Assembly: GCF_023074075.1 (NCBI RefSeq)
Contig: NZ_JADPKT010000063.1
Span: forward strand, 248,001 to 312,000
Source of the DNA: Bradyrhizobium sp. 138
GTDB lineage: Bacteria > Pseudomonadota > Alphaproteobacteria > Rhizobiales > Xanthobacteraceae
DNA length: 64,000 nt
Direction of reading: 5' to 3'
Part shown: piece by piece, positions 25,512 to 33,736 of the stretch
How the letters are laid out: each line of letters begins with the position of its first letter
Position numbering within the stretch: position 1 is the stretch's first letter
Position numbers and translations under genes: made by a program
Notes under the pieces: model-generated
What the model saw: only the letters and a program-made list of their open reading frames with translations
Database searches by the model: none
What the model was told of the DNA's origin: nothing

Positions 25512-25527
25512 TGTTTCACGTGAAACG
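25512..25527. promoter_or_regulatory. parS site upstream of mnmG
   Basis: TGTTTCACGTGAAACG, 15 of 16 matches to consensus, 58 bases before the mnmG start codon. Confidence 0.9.
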
Positions 25528-25600
25528 GGCGGCTCGCGGGGCCCAAAGTCATTTCGCGAAAACAACCCCATGCACAGTAGAAGGGCGCTGAAAGGACTGC

Positions 25601-25616
25601 TGTTTCACGTGAAACA
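25601..25616. promoter_or_regulatory. parS site, perfect consensus
   Basis: TGTTTCACGTGAAACA is an exact 16-base palindrome identical to the parS consensus. Confidence 0.95.
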
Positions 25617-25673
25617 AAAGCGCCGCTTGTCAGCCGAAGTCACTTCGCTAGGTATGGCCGGACGGTCTCGCCG

Positions 25674-25761
25674 CGTCATTGCGAGCGTAGCGAAGCAAAC
25701 CAGAAATTCTCCACGGAGGCAGTCTGGATTGCTTCGTCGCAAGGGGCTCCTCGCAATGACG
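25674..25761. repeat. Imperfect CGTCATTGCGAGCG-family palindrome among the parS sites
   Basis: Left arm 25674-25704 and right arm 25723-25761 are diverged inverted copies of the element seen at 12260-12339; the right arm has an eight-base insertion (AGGGGCTC-like). Confidence 0.8.
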
Positions 25762-25835
25762 GGATTGAACAGCCGCACCTCAAGTCTCGGCGATTGCTGC
25801 GCTTGAGCCAACATCGGTGGGCTGAGGCCGAGGCC

Positions 25836-25851
25836 TGTTTCACGTGAAACA
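25836..25851. promoter_or_regulatory. parS site, perfect consensus
   Basis: TGTTTCACGTGAAACA, an exact match, 43 bases past the 3' end of mnmE. Confidence 0.95.
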
Positions 25852-25894
25852 CAAACAATGGAACAAGGTCTAATTCTACAATGAAGAACTAGCG

Positions 25895-27253
25895 CTACTT
25901 TCCGATGCAGAACTTCTGGAAAATGGCCCCCAGGACATCCTCGACGTCGACCCGGCCCAATAGCCGACCGAGGGCATAAGCGGCAGCACGCAGCTCCTCG
26001 GCGGCCAGCTCCTCGCCGTGTTCTACAAGCTCCAGACTTCGGCGCAAGCTATCCGACGCCTGGCGGAGCAGATCGCGCTGGCGCGTCCGGGTTACCAACG
26101 CACCCTCAGCAGTTCCGAAGAACTCCGCGGCAAATTTCACCAGCGCATCGACCAGCCCTGGAATGCCGTCACCCCGGCTCGCCGAGATCCCGAACTCATC
26201 CTGCGGTCCCGCTGCCCCGGCCCCACCGAGATCGATCTTGTTGCGGACGATCCAGACCGAGCTGTCGGACAGATCCTTCTCGGCGCCGGACGACAATGGC
26301 GACCGTATCGCGTTCAGATCGACGACCTCGCCACCCTCCACCAGCCACAACACGAGGTCAGCGCTGCCAGCCCGCGCCCGCGCCCGGCGCACGCCCTCCT
26401 GCTCGACGGGATCGTCGGTCTCGCGAATGCCGGCGGTATCGATCACGGTGACCGGATAGCCGTCGAGATCGAGCTGCACCTCGATCACGTCACGCGTCGT
26501 ACCGGCATATGGCGAGACGATCGCAACCTCGCGGCGCACGAGCTGATTCATCAGCGTCGACTTGCCGACGTTCGGCTCACCGGCGATGGCAACCACGAGG
26601 CCGTCGCGCAGGCGTTCCGAATGTCCCTGTGCCGCAAGGACTTTTGCAATCTCATCATGCAGCGCCTTGATCGCCTTGACCGCCGGCGCTCTCAGCTCCG
26701 CAGGCACATCGCCTTCATCGGAAAAATCGATGCCGGCCTCGATCAGCGCCGACGCTTCGATGATGCGCTCGCGCCAGTCGCGCGTGCGGTCGCCGAGCAG
26801 GCCCTGCAGCTGGCGCAGCGCCTGGCGCCGCTGACGATCGGTGTCGGCGTGGATGAGGTCGTCGAGGCCTTCGGCTTCGGTGAGATCGAGCTTGCCGTTC
26901 TCGAAGGACCGCCGTGTGAACTCACCCGGCTCGGCGGCGCGCGTATGCGGAATTATCGAAATAGCGGCGAGGAGCGCCGCCAGCACCGCGCGGCCGCCAT
27001 GGACGTGAAATTCGGCGACGTCCTCGCCGGTCGCGCTGCCCGGTCCCGGAAACCAGAGCACGACGGCGTCGTCGATCGGCTGACCGGTGCCGTCATGCAG
27101 CAGCCGGCGGCTCGCTCGTCTCGGCGCCGGCAGTTTTCCCGCAAGGGTCGTCAGCACCCGGCCCGCTTGCGGACCCGAGACTCGTACCACAGCAATCGCG
27201 CTCGGCGCTCGGCCGGACGACAGCGCAAAGATGGTCTGGTCTCGCGGATGCAT
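25895..27253 (-). CDS. mnmE: tRNA modification GTPase MnmE (TrmE)
   Basis: GTPase that works with MnmG on tRNA wobble uridines. The 452 residues comprise an N-terminal formyl-THF-binding domain (DTIFALSSG-like start, EPGEFTRRSFENGKLDLTEAEGL), a G domain with P-loop GEPNVGKS (225-232), TTRD, DTAG and NKID motifs, and the C-terminal CIGK (449-452) that holds the catalytic Cys. Length is typical. The start is the ATG at 27253. rho lies upstream on the same strand, separated by rho's terminator. Confidence 0.97.
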   Translation of the reverse strand: MHPRDQTIFALSSGRAPSAIAVVRVSGPQAGRVLTTLAGKLPAPRRASRRLLHDGTGQPIDDAVVLWFPGPGSATGEDVAEFHVHGGRAVLAALLAAISIIPHTRAAEPGEFTRRSFENGKLDLTEAEGLDDLIHADTDRQRRQALRQLQGLLGDRTRDWRERIIEASALIEAGIDFSDEGDVPAELRAPAVKAIKALHDEIAKVLAAQGHSERLRDGLVVAIAGEPNVGKSTLMNQLVRREVAIVSPYAGTTRDVIEVQLDLDGYPVTVIDTAGIRETDDPVEQEGVRRARARAGSADLVLWLVEGGEVVDLNAIRSPLSSGAEKDLSDSSVWIVRNKIDLGGAGAAGPQDEFGISASRGDGIPGLVDALVKFAAEFFGTAEGALVTRTRQRDLLRQASDSLRRSLELVEHGEELAAEELRAAAYALGRLLGRVDVEDVLGAIFQKFCIGK

Positions 27254-27318
27254 GGCCTATTTGTCCGGCTGGCGGGGAAAAGGCAAACGCCGCTTTCCAG
27301 ATGACCTTAGTCTTCAAT

Positions 27319-27346
27319 TTTTGCTGCGGTTCCGCGCGCAGCAAAA
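27319..27346. repeat. Inverted repeat in the mnmE leader
   Basis: TTTTGCTGCG (27319-27328) and its exact complement (27337-27346) flank an eight-base loop, 66-93 bases before the mnmE start. A T-run at the terminator position is lacking on either strand, so this may be a leader structure or operator. Confidence 0.5.
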
Positions 27347-27526
27347 TTAATATTGCCATGCAACAAATCAGGCAGCATTTGCCGCAAAATCCGCTCGCGG
27401 CTCCAAACTCATCATCAGCTCACGTCAAGAACTACGTAAATATATCAACAACTTACGAAAAACATCAAACCTTCATCCCAAATGCTCGCCATGCTGCACT
27501 CTTGCCGCAGCAAAGCCGCACAACAA

Positions 27527-27550
27527 AAAGGGCGCCCGGAGGCGCCCTTT
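27527..27550 (-). terminator. Intrinsic terminator of rho
   Basis: A ten-base-pair stem (AAAGGGCGCC with its complement) closes on a four-base loop and continues on the minus strand as TTTTTGTTGTG. It lies 20 bases past the rho stop codon. Confidence 0.9.
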
Positions 27551-27570
27551 AAGCTCATATTGCACTGCAC

Positions 27571-28836
27571 TCAGGTGTTCATGGAGTCGAAGAACTCGGA
27601 ATTGCTCTTGGTCGAACGCAGCTTGTCGAGCAGGAAGTCGATCGCGTCCATCGTCCCCATCGGATTGAGGATGCGGCGGAGCACGTACATCTTCTTGAGC
27701 ACCTGCGGATCGGTGATGAGCTCCTCCTTGCGGGTGCCGGAGCGCGAGATGTCGATCGCCGGGAACGTGCGCTTGTCCGAGACCTTGCGGTCCAGGATCA
27801 GTTCCGAGTTACCGGTGCCCTTGAACTCTTCGAAGATGACTTCGTCCATGCGGCTGCCGGTATCGACCAGCGCGGTCGCGATGATCGTCAGCGAGCCGCC
27901 CTCCTCGATGTTGCGGGCGGCACCGAAGAAGCGCTTCGGGCGCTGCAGCGCGTTGGCGTCGACACCGCCGGTCAGCACCTTGCCGGATGACGGCACCACG
28001 GTGTTGTAGGCGCGGCCGAGACGAGTGATCGAATCGAGCAGGATCACGACGTCGCGGCCGTGCTCGACCAGGCGTTTTGCTTTTTCGATCACCATCTCGG
28101 CGACCTGGACGTGACGCACCGCCGGCTCGTCGAAGGTCGACGACACGACCTCGCCCTTCACCGAACGCTGCATGTCCGTGACTTCTTCCGGACGCTCGTC
28201 GATCAGCAGCACGATCAGATAGCAATCAGGGTGATTCGCGGTGATCGAGTGCGCGATGTTCTGCATCAGCACGGTCTTACCCGTGCGCGGCGGCGCCACG
28301 ATCAGCGCGCGCTGACCCTTGCCGATCGGCGCGACGATATCGATGACGCGCGCAGACAGGTCTTTCCGCGTCGGATCGTCGATTTCCATGCGGAAACGCT
28401 GATTCGGAAACAGCGGCGTGAGGTTGTCGAAATTGACCTTGTGCTTGGCCTTTTCCGGATCCTCGAAATTGAGCGTGTTGACCTTCAGCAGCGCGAAATA
28501 ACGCTCGCCCTCTTTCGGGCTGCGGATGTGGCCTTCGATGGTGTCGCCGGTGCGCAGGCCGAAACGGCGGATCTGCGACGGCGAAACGTAGATGTCGTCT
28601 GGACCGGGCAAATAATTCGCATCGGGCGAGCGGAGGAAGCCGAAGCCGTCGGAGAGCACTTCGACGACGCCCTGGCCGACGATGTCGGTCTCGGCGAGTG
28701 CGAGCTGCTTGAGGATGGCAAACAACAGCTCCTGCTTGCGCATGGTGCTGGCGTTCTCGACCCCATTCTCCTCCGCAAACGAGACGAGCTCGGCCGGCGT
28801 TTTGGACTTGAGGTCTTCGAGTTTAATTTCCCGCAT
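27571..28836 (-). CDS. rho: Transcription termination factor Rho
   Basis: Hexameric RNA helicase that ends transcription, 421 residues. The N-terminal domain has LKSKTPAELVSFAEENGVENASTMRKQELLF, the cold-shock-like RNA-binding part has DGFGFLRSPDANYLPGPDDIYVSPSQIRRFGLR, and the ATPase has P-loop APPRTGKT (181-188) and VILLDSITRLGRAYN. Length is near that of the short, insertion-free Rho class. About 250 bases of leader separate it from hemJ; I recognise no autoregulatory element there. Confidence 0.98.
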   Translation of the reverse strand: MREIKLEDLKSKTPAELVSFAEENGVENASTMRKQELLFAILKQLALAETDIVGQGVVEVLSDGFGFLRSPDANYLPGPDDIYVSPSQIRRFGLRTGDTIEGHIRSPKEGERYFALLKVNTLNFEDPEKAKHKVNFDNLTPLFPNQRFRMEIDDPTRKDLSARVIDIVAPIGKGQRALIVAPPRTGKTVLMQNIAHSITANHPDCYLIVLLIDERPEEVTDMQRSVKGEVVSSTFDEPAVRHVQVAEMVIEKAKRLVEHGRDVVILLDSITRLGRAYNTVVPSSGKVLTGGVDANALQRPKRFFGAARNIEEGGSLTIIATALVDTGSRMDEVIFEEFKGTGNSELILDRKVSDKRTFPAIDISRSGTRKEELITDPQVLKKMYVLRRILNPMGTMDAIDFLLDKLRSTKSNSEFFDSMNT

Positions 28837-29083
28837 TGGGGTGGTCCTGTGGGGTAACCTTGGGAGGGGTGCGAGGAGGCTCGGAAATGCGGACGTGAGA
28901 AGATAAGGTCCGCAGGTCTGGCAAGGTTAAGTGCCGGTGAGGCTTCAAACCTGATGCGGTGTCCGGCCTCTGGAAAGCTCAGACACAACCACATCCGCCT
29001 GCGTTGGGTGGGATATCGCTAATATAGAAAATCGCATCCCGCTCCGCAAGCCGAAGCGCTGAGCTAATCGTCAGGGGCCTTGC

Positions 29084-29518
29084 CTAGAACGGCTTCACGA
29101 TCACCATGATGACGATGATGATCATGAGGACGGTTGGCACCTCATTGATAATTCGATAGAATTTCTGGGACCGCGGGCGCCGGTCGGCGGCGAAATCTTT
29201 CAGCCAGCGGGAAAAAAAGCCGTGGACCGCCGACATCGCCAGGACCAGTGCCAGTTTTACGTGCAGCCAACCGAACGAGAACCAGTGGCCGGACCAGGCG
29301 AGAAAGAGCCCGGCGAGCCAGGTGACCATCATGGCAGGATTGATAATGGCCTTGAGCAGCCGGCGTTCCATCACCTTGAAGGTTTCCGACTGCTTCGAGC
29401 CGATCTCCGCCTCGGAATGATAGACGAACAGCCGCGGCAGATAGAGCATGCCCGCCATCCAGGCGATGACCGCGATCACATGCAGCGCCTTGATCCAGAG
29501 ATAGACGTCTTCGAACAT
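29084..29518 (-). CDS. hemJ: Protoporphyrinogen oxidase HemJ
   Basis: Integral membrane haem-synthesis enzyme of 144 residues with four hydrophobic helices. It matches the UPF0093/HemJ family in WIKALHVIAVIAWMAGMLYLPRLFVYH, ERRLLKAIINPAMM and GWLHVKLALV. The His and Lys reported as essential in HemJ correspond to H13 and K88. It takes the place beside rho that hem genes occupy in many alphaproteobacteria. It is the last minus-strand gene before the candidate origin. Confidence 0.92.
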   Translation of the reverse strand: MFEDVYLWIKALHVIAVIAWMAGMLYLPRLFVYHSEAEIGSKQSETFKVMERRLLKAIINPAMMVTWLAGLFLAWSGHWFSFGWLHVKLALVLAMSAVHGFFSRWLKDFAADRRPRSQKFYRIINEVPTVLMIIIVIMVIVKPF

Positions 29519-29975
29519 TTTCGCGGTCCGGCTTGCTGCCCAGCGAAAGGAACTGGGGATAGTAAGAACTCGTTAAGGTCTCACCTCCACACATATCCGT
29601 CCGTAGCGCCTTCCTCAAATCTAGAATCTTAGATTCTTAAGGTTTGAGTCTATGTGACCGTGGATTGGACTCATGCAATTCCGTCCGCGGGTTCACGCGC
29701 GCTTGTTCACACCCATCAACATATCCCCGACCGCTCCTGGCGCTTTGCGATAAGTCCGCCAGCTTCAAAGGCTTGCGCCTTTCTGTCGGCAGCTTATCAA
29801 GGGGGTTGTCCGCGCAATCCCGTTTCCGTCCGGACAAGGCGACGAACTTGTTCAGACGGGCAGCAGTGTGAAGAAAATTGGCACTTGTCCCGCCCCTGGT
29901 GTCGCACATCCCTTTCCAAGGGGTTAAGCTCCACAGAAATCCACAAACTACACCGCGCTCATACAAAGGGTTTTT
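29519..29975. other. Candidate chromosomal replication origin (oriC) region
   Basis: A 457-base gene-free region. Genes on the left (hemJ back to parB) run leftward and those on the right (ppsR to dnaQ) run rightward. It holds four GANTC sites within 49 bases (29624, 29632, 29646, 29668), an AT-rich segment (29613-29660) with the palindrome GAATCTTAGATTC, and several degenerate DnaA-box-like sequences (TTGTTCACA 29703-29711, AAATCCACA 29937-29945). In Caulobacter the origin lies between hemE and the homologue of the next gene here. No perfect TTATCCACA box is present, so the call is an inference. Confidence 0.6.
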
Positions 29976-30815
29976 GTGCCGACCTCGAACAATTATTTCC
30001 ATCTGCACCTCGTCTCCGACTCCACCGGCGAGACGCTGATCACCGTGGCACGGGCGGTTGCAGCCCAATACGCTAACGTGACCCCGGTCGAGCATGTCTA
30101 TCCGTTGGTGCGCAGCCAGAAGCAGCTCGACCGGGTGCTCGACGAGATCGAGGAAGCGCCGGGGATCGTGCTGTTCACGCTGCTCGAGAAGGATCTGGTT
30201 TCCAGGCTCGAGGACAAGTGCAAGGGGATCAACGTTCCGAGCCTGTCGATCATCGGCCCGGTGATGCAGTTGTTCGAAGCCTATCTTGGCGCAGCAACCA
30301 CCGGCCGCGTCGGCGCTCAGCACGTCCTCAACGCGGAATATTTCAAGCGCATCGACGCGCTGAACTACACGATGATCCACGATGACGGCCAGCACGTCGA
30401 AGGTCTCGACGATGCCGACGTCGTCCTGGTCGGCGTGTCCCGCACCTCGAAAACGCCGACGTCGATTTATCTCGCCAATCGCGGCATCCGCACCGCCAAC
30501 GTGCCGCTGGTTCCGGGCATTCCGGTGCCCTCGCAATTGGAGACGCTGACGCGGCCGCTGGTCGTCAGCCTGCACGCGACGCCGGAACGCTTGATCCAGA
30601 TCCGTCAGAACCGCCTGCTCTCCATGGGCTCCGACTCCGGCAACGACACCTATACCGACAGGCAGTCGGTCACCGAGGAGGTCGCGTTCGCGCGCAAGCT
30701 CAGCGCCAAGCACGATTGGCCGCTGCTGGACGTCACGCGTCGCTCGATCGAGGAAACCGCGGCGGCGATCATGAAGCTCTACAGTGACCGCCAGCGCAAC
30801 CGACCCTCCGAATAG
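29976..30815 (+). CDS. ppsR: PEP synthase / pyruvate phosphate dikinase regulatory protein (DUF299)
   Basis: Bifunctional kinase/pyrophosphorylase of 279 residues that switches PEP synthase or pyruvate phosphate dikinase off and on using ADP and phosphate. It starts with FHLHLVSDSTGETL, typical of the family, and has the P-loop GVSRTSKT (153-160). The start is a GTG at 29976 just ahead of this motif. Which dikinase it controls cannot be told here. It is the homologue of the gene adjoining the Caulobacter origin, and leads a rightward run with maf, coaE and dnaQ. Confidence 0.95.
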   Translation: MPTSNNYFHLHLVSDSTGETLITVARAVAAQYANVTPVEHVYPLVRSQKQLDRVLDEIEEAPGIVLFTLLEKDLVSRLEDKCKGINVPSLSIIGPVMQLFEAYLGAATTGRVGAQHVLNAEYFKRIDALNYTMIHDDGQHVEGLDDADVVLVGVSRTSKTPTSIYLANRGIRTANVPLVPGIPVPSQLETLTRPLVVSLHATPERLIQIRQNRLLSMGSDSGNDTYTDRQSVTEEVAFARKLSAKHDWPLLDVTRRSIEETAAAIMKLYSDRQRNRPSE

Positions 30816-30823
30816 TTTTCGCG

Positions 30824-31432
30824 ATGAGTTTGTGGCTCGACAAATTTCCGTTGATCCTGGCCTCGCAGAGCAGCGCGCGAAAAATGCTGTTGGCCAATGC
30901 CGGGCTGGAGTTTAGGGCTGTGACCGCCGATATCGACGAACGTGGTGTTCAGGCTGCCTCCCAGCTTTCAAACCCGCGCGAGATCGCTCTGCTGCTGGCG
31001 CGCGAAAAGGCCAAAGCGGTCTCCGCGCATCATCCGGGGAGTCACGTGATCGGCGCCGATCAGACACTGGCTCTGGGCAAGCGCCTTTTCAACAAGCCCG
31101 CAGGCCGTGCGCAGGCCTTGGCGCAATTGCGCGATCTCGCCGGCACCAGCCACGAGCTGAACTCCGCCGTGGCCGTGGCCCATGACGGCAAGATTGTTTT
31201 CGAAGACGTCTCGATCGCCCGCATGACCATGCGAGCGATGACTGAGGACGAGCTTGCAGCCTATCTGGATGCTGCAGGCGACGCCGTCACGACCAGCGTC
31301 GGCGCCTATCAGCTTGAAAGCCTCGGCATCCATCTGTTCGAGCGCATCGAAGGCGACCATTTCACCATTCTCGGCCTGCCGCTGCTGCCGCTGCTTGCGT
31401 TCCTGCGGCGCGAGCGGCTAGTTGCGGTGTGA
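30824..31432 (+). CDS. Maf/YceF-type nucleotide pyrophosphatase
   Basis: House-cleaning pyrophosphatase of 202 residues that hydrolyses non-canonical or methylated nucleoside triphosphates. Signatures are LILASQSSARKMLL at the start, VIGADQTLAL with the catalytic Asp, and SVGAYQLESLG near the C-terminus. It begins eight bases after ppsR and its stop overlaps the next gene's GTG (GTGA), so the three appear to be co-translated. Confidence 0.94.
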   Translation: MSLWLDKFPLILASQSSARKMLLANAGLEFRAVTADIDERGVQAASQLSNPREIALLLAREKAKAVSAHHPGSHVIGADQTLALGKRLFNKPAGRAQALAQLRDLAGTSHELNSAVAVAHDGKIVFEDVSIARMTMRAMTEDELAAYLDAAGDAVTTSVGAYQLESLGIHLFERIEGDHFTILGLPLLPLLAFLRRERLVAV

Positions 31433-32055
31433 ACGACAGACATGGCTGGGCGCTGATGCGGATCCTCGGACTGACCGGCTCGATCGGAATGGGAAAATCC
31501 ACCACCGCGAAACTGTTCGCGGAGGCCGGTGTGCCCGTCTATGACGCCGATGCCGCCGTGCATCAGCTCTACGAGGGTGAAGCGGCCCCCGCGATCGAGG
31601 CCGCCTTTCCTGGCACCACTGTGAACGGCAAGGTCGATCGGGCAAAGCTGTCGGCGCGCGTCGTGCACGACCCTGCCGCCATCAAGCAACTCGAGCAGAT
31701 CGTCCATCCGATGCTCGGTGCCTCCCGGCAAAAGTTCTTCGCAGCGGCGGAAGCTGCCAAGGCGCCGGTCGTGGTTCTCGATATCCCGCTGCTATTCGAA
31801 ACCGGCGGCGAGAAGCGGGTCGATGCCGTGGTCGTGGTCTCGACCTCGCCGGAACTGCAGCGTGAGCGGGTGCTGGCGCGCGGCACTATGGACGAAGCAA
31901 AGCTCGACGCGATCATCGCCAAGCAGACGCCCGACGCCGAAAAGCGCCGGCGCGCCGATTTCGTGGTGGATACCTCACACGGACTTGAGCCGGTGCGCAC
32001 GCAAATCAAGCACATCCTGGCCGAGGTCGTTAAGATGCCGCAGCGGCGAGCCTGA
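31429..32055 (+). CDS. coaE: Dephospho-CoA kinase
   Basis: Last step of coenzyme A synthesis. The P-loop is LTGSIGMGKST (G17-S24 if the GTG is used); further marks are DADAAVHQLY, VVLDIPLLFETGGE and KQTPDAEKRRRADFVV. The GTG at 31429 overlaps the maf stop codon and gives 208 residues; the ATG at 31456, just before RILGLTGSIG, would give the more usual N-terminus. In many relatives aroE lies between maf and coaE; here the two genes touch. Confidence 0.95.
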   Translation: MNDRHGWALMRILGLTGSIGMGKSTTAKLFAEAGVPVYDADAAVHQLYEGEAAPAIEAAFPGTTVNGKVDRAKLSARVVHDPAAIKQLEQIVHPMLGASRQKFFAAAEAAKAPVVVLDIPLLFETGGEKRVDAVVVVSTSPELQRERVLARGTMDEAKLDAIIAKQTPDAEKRRRADFVVDTSHGLEPVRTQIKHILAEVVKMPQRRA

Positions 32056-32111
32056 TTCGCCGCCTCACACGGCTCTCACGGCACTGATCTCAAGCCACCC
32101 AATCTCAAGTC

Positions 32112-32834
32112 ATGCGCGAAATCGTTCTCGACACCGAAACCACCGGCCTCGATCCGCTTCGCGGCGATCGCCTGGTCGAAATCGGCTGCGTCGAGATCTT
32201 CAACCGCATGCCGACAGGGCAGAGCTTTCACGTCTACATCAATCCCGAACGGGATATGCCGGCTGAAGCGTTTGCGGTGCATGGGCTGTCGGCCGAATTT
32301 CTGGCGACGAAGCCGCTGTTCCACGAGGTCGTCGACGAGTTCCTGGAATTCATCGGCGATGCGCCGCTGGTGATCCACAACGCTTCGTTCGACGTCGGCT
32401 TCATCAATGCCGAGCTCGATCGCATCAAACGCACGGCGATCCCGCGCGAACGGCTGGTCGATACGCTGCTGCTGGCGCGTCGCAAGCATCCCGGCGTGTC
32501 CAACCGGCTCGACGATCTGTGCTCGCGCTACGCGATCGACAATTCACATCGCACCAAACACGGCGCGCTGCTGGACGCCGAGCTGCTGGCCGAGGTCTAT
32601 GTCGATCTGGTCGGGGCGCGGCAGTCGCAGCTGCTGCTGGCTTCGGACGCTCAGGAGATTCGCGTCAATGCGGCGGGTGATGCGCCGCGGCGGCAGCGGC
32701 TGGTGCCGCTTGCGCCGCGGACTTCGGACGCCGAGCGCGAGGCCCACCGGGCTTTCATTGCGACGCTCGGCGACAAGGCGATCTGGAACGAGTATCTCGC
32801 CGCTCCAGTCGCCCCTCTCGCTGGTCAGGCCTGA
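32112..32834 (+). CDS. dnaQ: DNA polymerase III epsilon subunit (proofreading exonuclease)
   Basis: A 240-residue 3'-5' exonuclease of the DEDDh type. Exo I is LDTETTG (Asp7, Glu9), Exo II HNASFDVGF and Exo III HGALLDAE. The remaining C-terminal 70 residues form the linker and polymerase-binding tail. It follows coaE by 56 bases. Placement next to coaE near the origin is conserved in alphaproteobacteria. The stop lies two bases from the convergent end of secB. Confidence 0.97.
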   Translation: MREIVLDTETTGLDPLRGDRLVEIGCVEIFNRMPTGQSFHVYINPERDMPAEAFAVHGLSAEFLATKPLFHEVVDEFLEFIGDAPLVIHNASFDVGFINAELDRIKRTAIPRERLVDTLLLARRKHPGVSNRLDDLCSRYAIDNSHRTKHGALLDAELLAEVYVDLVGARQSQLLLASDAQEIRVNAAGDAPRRQRLVPLAPRTSDAEREAHRAFIATLGDKAIWNEYLAAPVAPLAGQA

Positions 32835-32836
32835 TT

Positions 32837-33325
32837 TTAGGCTTGGCCGGTCTGGCCACCCTGAGCAGCCATTTGCCGCTCGATGTTCTGGCGATAGAGA
32901 CCGACGAAGTCGACCGGATCCAGCATCAGGGGCGGGAACCCGCCGTCGCGCACCGCGGTCGCGATGATCTCGCGGGCGAACGGGAACAGCAGGCGCGGGC
33001 ACTCGATCATGACCAGCGGATGCAGATTCTCCTTCGGCACGTTGGCGATGCGGAACACGCCGGCATAGGCGAGCTCGAACGAGAACATGATCTTACCGGC
33101 GGTCTCGGCCTTGCCCTCGACCGACAGCGTCACCTCGAACTCCTGTTCGCTGAGATTGTTGGCGCTGACATTGATCTGGATGTTGATCTGGGGCGGCTGG
33201 CTTTGCTGCTGCAGCGAGCTCGGCGCGTTCGGATTTTCGAACGAAAGGTCCTTGGTATATTGCGCCAGCACGTTGAGCTGGGGAGCCTGGGCCGCCTCGG
33301 GAGGGGTGCCGTTGCCGTTGGTCAT
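32837..33325 (-). CDS. secB: Protein-export chaperone SecB
   Basis: Tetrameric cytosolic chaperone that hands unfolded precursors to SecA, 162 residues. Visible are QYTKDLSFENPNAP, NLSEQEFEVTLSVEGKA, FELAYAGVFRI and IECPRLLFPFAREIIATAVRDGGFPPLMLDPVDF. A GGAG about eight bases before the ATG supports the start. The N-terminal 15 residues are a flexible Gly/Ala/Pro tail. It is convergent with dnaQ with only two bases between stops. Confidence 0.97.
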   Translation of the reverse strand: MTNGNGTPPEAAQAPQLNVLAQYTKDLSFENPNAPSSLQQQSQPPQINIQINVSANNLSEQEFEVTLSVEGKAETAGKIMFSFELAYAGVFRIANVPKENLHPLVMIECPRLLFPFAREIIATAVRDGGFPPLMLDPVDFVGLYRQNIERQMAAQGGQTGQA

Positions 33326-33736
33326 GAGAGTCTCTCCTTACCCGATTGGGGCTGAATTTCGCGGCGGTTGGCTAACATAGGGCCGCCTCGTTCCACAAGG
33401 ACGAACGGTCCCGGAGGGGAATTCGGGCCTCGCCCACAACTGTGACGCTCGACCTGCCTTTTCCGCAAAATCGCGCCTTAAATGATTGAAGATGCGCGAT
33501 TTCCGGGCAGGATCGGGTTTCCCCTTAAGCATAAAACGCGCTACACTCAGCGCTGTGCCAAAAGGCGCCATTGGCCCGGCAAGATTTCGTGCCTACATCC
33601 CACGGACCTGACGTGGACCTAAAATAGCGATGTAGACTTGCCGTTCTCGTATGGAACGGTCTACTGGCCGGATTGATTTTCCCGGCGACGACCCCAAAAC
33701 GAAGACCCAGAGCAAAGACCAGAAAGCGAATACGAC
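33326..33736. other. Intergenic region between secB and the Tim44-domain gene
   Basis: A 411-base stretch between divergent genes. No frame here resembles a known family. In particular there is no fxsA, which often lies at this place in relatives. Promoters for both genes should be here, but I see no clear elements. Confidence 0.55.

Larger units (their letters stand above)
25454..25894. other. parS-bearing intergenic region between mnmE and mnmG
   Basis: A 441-base stretch without a credible gene. It carries three parS sites (25512, 25601, 25836) and a CGTCATTGCGAGCG-family palindrome. ParB binding here may affect mnmG transcription. Confidence 0.8.
27254..27570. other. AT-rich intergenic region between rho and mnmE
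   Basis: A 317-base gene-free stretch, visibly more AT-rich than its surroundings (27300-27500). It contains an inverted repeat at 27319-27346 and the rho terminator at 27527-27550. The mnmE promoter is presumably here, but I cannot assign its elements. Confidence 0.6.

Noticed and set aside
33326..33736. fxsA gene between secB and the Tim44-domain gene
   Set aside because: No frame in either direction shows an FxsA-like membrane protein.
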